From: an uncultured Collinsella sp.
Lineage (GTDB): Bacteria; Actinomycetota; Coriobacteriia; Coriobacteriales; Coriobacteriaceae
Direction of reading: 5' to 3'
DNA length: 17,238 nucleotides
Assembly: GCA_900545075.1 (NCBI GenBank)
Contig: UQXT01000042.1
Location: 1 to 17,238 of the forward strand
Shown here: piece after piece, positions 12,977-17,238 of the stretch
Position numbering within the stretch: position 1 is the first letter of the stretch
How the letters are laid out: each line of letters begins with the position of its first letter
Notes under the pieces: model-generated
Told to the model about the DNA's origin: nothing
Database searches by the model: none
Seen by the model: the letters and a program-made list of their open reading frames with translations, nothing else
Program-made: the position numbers and the translations under genes

Positions 12977-14176
12977 ATGGCTTCATCCCCGAGCTACATA
13001 CCGTACCTATGCGTGGCAGCGGCGGCCTTTATCACGACCTTCCTCGCGGTGCCCCTTGTCAAGCGCTTGGCAATTAAGCTCGATGCCGTCGACTATCCTT
13101 CTAAGCGCCGCATCAACACCAGGCCCATCCCACGTTTGGGCGGAGCGGCGGTGTTTTTGGGCCTGGTCGTTGCCTGCATTGTGCAAATCCTAGGCACCTG
13201 GCACCTAGGCTGGCCGCCCGTTTTGGTGCCGCACCCGCGCCTTCACATTAGCTATCCCATGCTGGCGCTCTCCTTTACCGTCATCTTTGCGACCGGCGCT
13301 ATCGACGACGTCTTCCAGCTCACGCCCAAGCAAAAGCTGGCCGGACAGGTCCTCGCCGCGCTTATCGCCTGCATGGGCGGCCTGCGGATCGGCGTCATCG
13401 TCAACCCGTTTGCTCCCGGCGAGATCATGCTCGGATGGCTCGCCTACCCCATTACCGTGATCTATCTGGTGGCATTCACCAACATCATTAACCTCATCGA
13501 CGGCCTCGACGGCTTGGCCACGGGCATCTGCGGCATCGCGTCGTTCACCATGTTTTCGATGGCCGTTCTCTCGGGCCGCATCGACGCCGCCGCGCTCTCC
13601 ATTGCGCTCTTTGGCGCCTGTCTGGCCTTTTTGCGCTACAACTTCAACCCCGCAAGCATCTTCTTGGGCGACTCGGGGTCGCTGCTTCTGGGCTTTGCGC
13701 TGGGCTCCATCTCGCTGCTCAACGTGAGCCGCACCGCCGCACTCACCTCGCTTATCATCCCGCTCATCGTTGCCGGCGTGCCTATCATCGACACGTTTAG
13801 CGCCATCGTGCGCCGCAAGCGCGCCCACATTAGCATCGGGCAGGCCGACAAGGGCCACATCCACCACCGCCTGATCCAAGAAGGCTACAACCAAAAACAG
13901 GCTGTGCTGCTCATCTATGCCTGGTGCATCATGCTTTCGGCCGGCGCCGCCGCGATTAACCAGGTCGAGGTGTCCATGCGCGTGCTCATCTTTACCGTGC
14001 TCGCCATTGGCTCGGCGGCCTTTGCCAAGCATCTACATCTGTTTGAGCCCGTGCTGCGCCACCATTACAACAAGCGCACGCACGAGGACGAGCTCGTCAC
14101 CCCCGACGACCCCGCCTTTAAGCAGGAGGAGCAGGCAGCTGAGGAACGTAAGGAAGAGCGCCACCACAAGCTCTAG
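12977..14176 (+). CDS. wecA: Undecaprenyl-phosphate N-acetylglucosaminyl 1-phosphate transferase (WecA/TagO family)
   Basis: Integral membrane enzyme that transfers a sugar phosphate (usually GlcNAc-1-P) from UDP-sugar to undecaprenyl phosphate, the first lipid-linked step of teichoic acid, arabinogalactan or polysaccharide synthesis. 399 residues from ATG 12977; a TTG at 12959 would add six residues, and neither start has a good Shine-Dalgarno. About ten hydrophobic segments alternate with the family motifs: DYPSKRRINTRPIPRLGG (39-56), the metal-binding AIDD (108-111), NLIDGLDGLATG (172-183), FLGDSGS (229-235) and HIHHRL (294-299). The C-terminal tail (about 365-399) is charged and cytoplasmic. 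These motifs place it in the GlcNAc/MurNAc transferase superfamily; MraY is less likely because of the PIPRLGG and HIHHRL forms. The exact sugar is inferred. Confidence 0.92.
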   Translation: MASSPSYIPYLCVAAAAFITTFLAVPLVKRLAIKLDAVDYPSKRRINTRPIPRLGGAAVFLGLVVACIVQILGTWHLGWPPVLVPHPRLHISYPMLALSFTVIFATGAIDDVFQLTPKQKLAGQVLAALIACMGGLRIGVIVNPFAPGEIMLGWLAYPITVIYLVAFTNIINLIDGLDGLATGICGIASFTMFSMAVLSGRIDAAALSIALFGACLAFLRYNFNPASIFLGDSGSLLLGFALGSISLLNVSRTAALTSLIIPLIVAGVPIIDTFSAIVRRKRAHISIGQADKGHIHHRLIQEGYNQKQAVLLIYAWCIMLSAGAAAINQVEVSMRVLIFTVLAIGSAAFAKHLHLFEPVLRHHYNKRTHEDELVTPDDPAFKQEEQAAEERKEERHHKL

Positions 14177-14335
14177 GGCAAGCTGCCGAGGATGTGCCAA
14201 GGCACCGTTGGCCAAGCGCGGCCGCGCCGCGCCCATCGCACAAGCCACCCCTCTCCCGCCCCTCGCCTACTTACGCCCCGCCCCTCCAATAAACGCGTTA
14301 TCATCTTGACCCATGAACATACGTTAGGAGCAATC

Positions 14336-15385
14336 ATGCCAAACGAGAACAGCTACGAAGTCGCGCTGCAAAAGAGCAACGCCATTCGCGAGGGCCTGGC
14401 CAAGACGCCCGAGAAGTTCACCATGCTTACCGGCGACCGCCCCACCGGCCGTCTGCACCTGGGTCACTACTTTGGCACCCTCAAGGGCCGCGTGGAGCTG
14501 CAGAACATGGGCGCCAGGACCAACGTACTCATCGCCGACTACCAGGTCATCACCGACCGCGACACCACCGAGCACATCCAGGACAACGTGTACAACATGG
14601 TCATGGACTACCTTGCCTGCGGTATCGACCCCGACAAGACCATGATCTACGCGCACTCCGCCGTGCCCGCCGCCAACCAGCTCATGCTGCCGTTCCTGTC
14701 GCTGGTGTCCGAGGCCGAGCTGGCGCGCAACCCCACGGTCAAGGCCGAGATGGAGGCCTCGGGCCACGAGCTCACCGGCCTTCTGCTCACCTACCCGGTG
14801 CACCAGGCCTGCGACATCCTGTTCTGCAAGGGCAATGTGGTGCCCGTCGGCCGCGACCAGCTGCCGCACATCGAGCTCACCCGTACCATCGCCCGCCGCT
14901 TTAACAACCGCTACGGCAAGGTATTTCCCGAGGTCGAGGCGCTGCTGTCCGAGACCCCGCTGCTGCCCGGCCTTGACGGTCGCAAGATGAGCAAGAGCTA
15001 CGGCAACGCCATCAATATTTCGATGACCGCCGAGGAAACGGCCAAGCGCATCAAGAAGAGCCAGACCGACTCCGAGCGCATGATCACGTTCGATCCCGAG
15101 AACCGCCCCGGAGTGTCCGGCCTGCTATCGACGGCTGCCATCTGCACCGGCCGCTCCGAGGTCGAGATTGCCGAGGAGATTGGCATGGGCGGCTCCGGCC
15201 AGCTCAAGAAGTACGTGACCGAGGCCGTCAACGAGTACTTCGCACCTATCCGCGAGCGTCGCCAGCGCTACGAGAACGATCTGGACTATGTGAAGGACGT
15301 CCTGCATGAGGGCAACCGTCGCGCCAACGAGATCGCCGAGCAGACCCTGGCCGAGGTTCAGGACGCCATGGGTATGGTGTACTAG
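14336..15385 (+). CDS. trpS: Tryptophanyl-tRNA synthetase
   Basis: Class I synthetase that charges tRNA-Trp. 349 residues, normal for bacterial TrpS, from ATG 14336 with TAGGAG at 14325-14330; the longer open frame upstream lacks a ribosome binding site. Landmarks are the HIGH-type motif GDRPTGRLHLGHYFGTL (33-49), IADYQVITDRD (66-76), the tryptophan-pocket region YPVHQACDILF (153-163), VGRDQLPHIELTR (171-183) and KMSKS (217-221, in DGRKMSKSYGN). It follows wecA by 159 bases without an obvious intervening terminator. I looked for a T-box leader, common for trpS in Gram-positive bacteria, and found none. A strong terminator follows. Confidence 0.97.
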   Translation: MPNENSYEVALQKSNAIREGLAKTPEKFTMLTGDRPTGRLHLGHYFGTLKGRVELQNMGARTNVLIADYQVITDRDTTEHIQDNVYNMVMDYLACGIDPDKTMIYAHSAVPAANQLMLPFLSLVSEAELARNPTVKAEMEASGHELTGLLLTYPVHQACDILFCKGNVVPVGRDQLPHIELTRTIARRFNNRYGKVFPEVEALLSETPLLPGLDGRKMSKSYGNAINISMTAEETAKRIKKSQTDSERMITFDPENRPGVSGLLSTAAICTGRSEVEIAEEIGMGGSGQLKKYVTEAVNEYFAPIRERRQRYENDLDYVKDVLHEGNRRANEIAEQTLAEVQDAMGMVY

Positions 15386-15420
15386 GCCGATCTGCTGACT
15401 TGAGCTTTCGATTGCTATAG

Positions 15421-15450
15421 GGCGGGCGCTACGGCGTCCGCCTTTTTTTT
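15421..15450 (+). terminator. Intrinsic terminator of trpS
   Basis: GGCGGGCGC (15421-15429) pairs with GCGTCCGCC (15434-15442), including one G-T, around the tetraloop TACG, and is followed by eight T (15443-15450). It lies 35 bases after the trpS stop. Confidence 0.93.
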
Positions 15451-15538
15451 GGAGCGGACCGCTTCGGCTCCGTCCATCGCACTCCCCCGACAAACAGGAA
15501 CAGGCCCGCTGGCAGTTAGTTGCCAGCGGGCCTGTTCC
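15451..15538. repeat. Two hairpins after the trpS terminator, one with a perfect 18-bp stem
   Basis: GGAGC (15451-15455) pairs with GCTCC (15467-15471). The stem beginning GGAACAGGCCCGC (15497-15514) pairs perfectly with 15521-15538 around GTTAGT. Neither has a T-tract on the plus strand; the minus side of the second reads TGTTTGTC. The second hairpin may be a terminator for minus-strand transcripts that pass copy 3, or a repeat element. Confidence 0.65.
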
Positions 15539-15654
15539 CGAAGTACACCGTTGAATCGCACAGAGGGGAGGAATGCGAATCAAACTCAACAGGGCAGGCT
15601 TTTTCATCGCCTATTGCCTGCTCCGTTGCTGAAACCAATATAGTTCACCGTGGT

Positions 15655-15717
15655 TTACTTTGCAGCATCAATATCCGCCGCCATAGCTTCTCCATAAGTT
15701 AGCCCAAGTAAACTAAA
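15655..15717 (-). pseudogene. Possible C-terminal remnant of a gene, abutting hairpin copy 3
   Basis: On the minus strand a frame reads FSLLGLTYGEAMAADIDAAK and ends with TAA (15657-15655). Its upstream side runs into hairpin copy 3, where no start exists. An internal ATG (15684) has GGAG five bases upstream and could alternatively start a 9-residue peptide. The protein-like composition suggests a gene tail cut off by the repeat, but the stretch is too short to identify. Confidence 0.25.
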
Positions 15718-15753
15718 CCACCACAAAGGGGGCAGGCACCTTTGTGGTGGTTT
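15715..15753 (-). terminator. CCACCACAAAGG hairpin copy 3, terminator of the MGMT-family gene
   Basis: AAACCACCACAAAGG (15715-15729) pairs perfectly over 15 bp with 15739-15753 around GGGCAGGCA. It lies 16 bases after the MGMT-family stop (15770, minus strand), with T residues on both 3' sides. In the sense of that gene the loop reads TGCCTGCCC, opposite to the other three copies. Confidence 0.85.
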
Positions 15754-15769
15754 TGGCCACGGCAGAGCG

Positions 15770-16090
15770 CTAGAGCCCTGCTGGCCAGCGACAGGCGGGC
15801 AAGTCGACGTGCATGTCGTCCTTAAACGCCACACCTTCCCCTAGCAAAAGCTCACGTTGAGCATCGGGACCGCCAAAAGCGAAGCCCTCGCATATGTGCC
15901 CGTCGGCAAACACCACGCGGTGACAGGGAATCTCGCCGGGGCGCGGATTACTATGCAGGGCATACCCCACGTACCGCGCACTTCGTGGACGACCGGCAAG
16001 CAGCGCCACCTGACCATACGTGGCGACCATCCCCACGGGGATCTGCTCGACCACCTCGTACACCCGTTCAAAAAAGCCCTCAGACGCCAT
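15770..16090 (-). CDS. Small MGMT-family protein (methylated-DNA--cysteine methyltransferase domain only)
   Basis: 106 residues from ATG 16090, with GGGAG about 7 bases upstream. The protein consists only of the DNA-binding/methyl-acceptor domain found at the C terminus of Ogt/AGT: FFERVYEVVEQIPVGMVATYGQVA (helix and turn, with Tyr25), GRPRSARYVGYAL (recognition helix with the arginine-finger region), then PCHRVV (55-60). The reactive-type cysteine is retained (Cys56), unlike alkyltransferase-like proteins that have Trp there. The N-terminal RNase H-like domain of full-length Ogt is absent. It may repair O6-alkylguanine or flag it for other repair; which of these cannot be told. Hairpin copies 3 and 4 lie on both sides. 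Confidence 0.88.
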   Translation of the reverse strand: MASEGFFERVYEVVEQIPVGMVATYGQVALLAGRPRSARYVGYALHSNPRPGEIPCHRVVFADGHICEGFAFGGPDAQRELLLGEGVAFKDDMHVDLPACRWPAGL

Positions 16091-16119
16091 TGCTCGCTCC
16101 CTTCCACCCGGAAAAGCAT

Positions 16120-16159
16120 AAACCACCACAAAGGTGCCTGTCCCCTTTGTGGTGGTTTT
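16120..16159 (-). terminator. CCACCACAAAGG hairpin copy 4, terminator of degV
   Basis: AAACCACCACAAAGG (16120-16134) pairs perfectly with 16144-16158. The loop here is TGCCTGTCC, the exact reverse complement of the copy 1 loop, so the element lies inverted relative to copies 1-3. It lies 11 bases after the degV stop (16170, minus strand) and upstream of the MGMT-family Shine-Dalgarno. Confidence 0.85.
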
Positions 16160-16169
16160 GACCGGAAAG

Positions 16170-17024
16170 CTAGTTGGCGGGGCGGAAGAAGGCTACGGCT
16201 ACGGCGCCGGGGCCCACGTGGGTGCCGATGGTGGCGCCGATGGTGTGAACGGGCAACTCGCCTTCGGTGTGGCCAGCCCAAAGTGCCGCGCTGTCCTCGA
16301 TATACTTCTTGAGCACCGCATCCGAAAGGCCCGTATAGCCGAGCGCCAGCGGCATGGAAAAGTCGATGCCGCCCGCTTTTTCGACCTTCTGATTGAGCAG
16401 ATTGCGGCCGTTCTTGGAACCGCGCGCCTTACCCAGCTGCACGATCAGACCGTCCTCGACAGCCACCACGGGCTTTACGTTGAGCAGCGTGCCCACGGCG
16501 CCGGCCGCAGCAGACAGACGACCGCCGCGCACCAGGTACTCCAGCGTCTCGAGCAGGCCGATAACCACCACACGGTCGCGCACGGCCTCGACGGCCGCCG
16601 CGATCTGAGCTGCACTACGACCCTCATCCACCAGGCGCAGGGCATACTCGACCATGACACGCTCGCCCAGAGTGACGTTATTGCTATCCACCACGTAAAC
16701 GTCGCCGCCTGGCGCCTCGGCAAGTGCGGTACGGGCACTCTGATTGGTGCCTGATAGCTTAGCGCCCACGGTAATAATCACAGCCTCATCGCCGGCTTCA
16801 CGAACCTTGGCAATCGCCTGCGAAAACGCGTACGGGTTGACCTGGCCGGTCTTGGGCAGCTCATCGCGCTCCACGAGCATCTCGTAAAAGCGCTGGTGAT
16901 CGATGTCGATGCCATCCATGTACACATCGGTGCCAAAGGTGACGGACAGTGGCAAAACGGCCAATGCTGGGTGCTCGGCCGGTGACATATCGCTTGCGGA
17001 ATCGGTAATAATACGGACGGACAT
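16170..17024 (-). CDS. DegV family protein (fatty-acid-binding)
   Basis: 284 residues, the usual length, from ATG 17024 with AAAGGA about 6 bases upstream. DegV proteins bind a fatty acid between two domains; homologues known as FakB deliver it to the kinase FakA for phosphorylation and use in phospholipids. Landmarks are VRIITDSASDM (3-13), LPLSVTFGTDVYMDG (24-38), LPKTGQVNPYAF (56-67), the fatty-acid carboxylate site GAKLSGTNQSA (87-97), VVDSNNVTLG, LLETLEYLVRGGRLS and GTLLNVKPVV, and the C-terminal HTIGATIGTHVGPGAVAVAF. No fakA gene is in the window, so the lipid role is inferred from the family. Confidence 0.93.
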   Translation of the reverse strand: MSVRIITDSASDMSPAEHPALAVLPLSVTFGTDVYMDGIDIDHQRFYEMLVERDELPKTGQVNPYAFSQAIAKVREAGDEAVIITVGAKLSGTNQSARTALAEAPGGDVYVVDSNNVTLGERVMVEYALRLVDEGRSAAQIAAAVEAVRDRVVVIGLLETLEYLVRGGRLSAAAGAVGTLLNVKPVVAVEDGLIVQLGKARGSKNGRNLLNQKVEKAGGIDFSMPLALGYTGLSDAVLKKYIEDSAALWAGHTEGELPVHTIGATIGTHVGPGAVAVAFFRPAN

Positions 17025-17143
17025 AGCGAATCCTTTCTTGCGCAGGTCCCGCGCAGGGAATTTTGACAGCAAAGCCCCAGCACGGTATACGCGCTCAAAC
17101 AGGACTATGCAGTTGTTAATTGGAAACAAAAGCCTTGGCGGCC

Positions 17144-17238
17144 CTACAGCTCGCGCAGGGTGTTGAGAATCGTGCGCAGCGACGCATACATCTGCTCGCG
17201 CTGCTCCACACCCATAGCCTTACCGGTGGTATCGAGCA
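17144..17238 (-). CDS. C-terminal end of an unidentified protein (partial)
   Basis: The last 30 codons of a minus-strand gene that enters from beyond the window, ending in TAG (17146-17144). The peptide runs from LDTTGKAMGVEQREQMY to a helical end (LRTILNTLREL). An amphipathic final helix after a short linker is common at the end of MarR-type regulators, but the fragment is too short for a call. The gene lies upstream of degV on the same strand, 119 bases before its start. Confidence 0.5.
   Translation of the reverse strand, partial: LDTTGKAMGVEQREQMYASLRTILNTLREL

Larger units (their letters stand above)
15386..15769. other. Gap between trpS and the MGMT-family gene
   Basis: This 384-base convergent gap contains the trpS terminator, two further hairpins (15451-15471 and 15497-15538), a possible gene remnant on the minus strand (15655-15717), and hairpin copy 3 (15715-15753). 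A 19-codon plus-strand frame at 15573, preceded by GGGGAGG that lies too close to its ATG, has no recognisable product. Confidence 0.65.

Noticed and set aside
14177..14335. T-box or trp attenuator before trpS
   Set aside because: No T-box core, no run of Trp codons and no terminator/antiterminator pair are seen in this 159-base gap.
15125..15607. A 160-codon minus-strand frame across the end of trpS
   Set aside because: It runs through the trpS terminator and the 18-bp hairpin and is antisense to trpS.

Overview
The window looks like a chromosomal segment of a high-GC anaerobic actinobacterium of class Coriobacteriia, most probably Collinsella or a close relative. This rests on the GC-rich third codon positions, the Ala/Arg/Pro-rich basic protein downstream of argS (an argS-rho order is seen in Actinobacteria), the CarD-type regulator, and the GTCCCC-cored hairpins at gene borders. 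It is an inference from reading, not from a database match. Nearly all protein genes are recognisable housekeeping genes; there are no phage genes, transposases, CRISPR arrays or rRNA genes.

Layout. 23-802 (-): basic low-complexity protein, probably the N-terminal extension of Rho, ending at a stop near the window edge. 803-1593: a gene-poor gap whose 986-1548 part is a run of successive inverted repeats. 1594-3447 (-): argS. 3790-4275 (+): CarD-like regulator. 4392-4991 (+): HD-domain protein. 5051-6337 (-): proA. 6452-7870 (+): S33 prolyl-aminopeptidase-like hydrolase. 7970-9097 (-): proB. 9177-10682 (-): pncB. 10767-11225 (-): coiled-coil protein with a C-terminal membrane anchor. 11290-11362 (-): tRNA-Ala(CGC) with a clear promoter and terminator. 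11513-12451 (-): PflX-type radical SAM protein. About 12602-12773 (+): candidate structured non-coding RNA. 12977-14176 (+): wecA/tagO. 14336-15385 (+): trpS. 15770-16090 (-): small MGMT-family protein. 16170-17024 (-): DegV. 17144-17238 (-): C-terminal end of an unidentified gene.

How the genes work together. proB and proA encode the first two steps of proline synthesis. They are not adjacent: an opposite-strand gene for a probable proline-releasing peptidase lies between them, so the locus joins proline synthesis and a possible proline salvage route. pncB makes nicotinate mononucleotide for NAD salvage and may be co-transcribed with proB. wecA starts undecaprenyl-phosphate-linked cell-surface glycan synthesis. 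argS, trpS and tRNA-Ala serve translation.

The parts most worth a second look are non-coding: (1) the stem-loop array between argS and the Rho-like gene, which includes a 28-nt imperfect inverted repeat with a perfect 20-bp core; (2) a candidate RNA of about 170 nt upstream of wecA, with a plausible promoter, a 12-bp stem joining its two ends and a U-tract; (3) four copies of one hairpin (arm AAACCACCACAAAGG), each 4-16 nt after a stop codon, with the asymmetric loop present in both orientations, so that two genes are each bracketed by a pair of copies.
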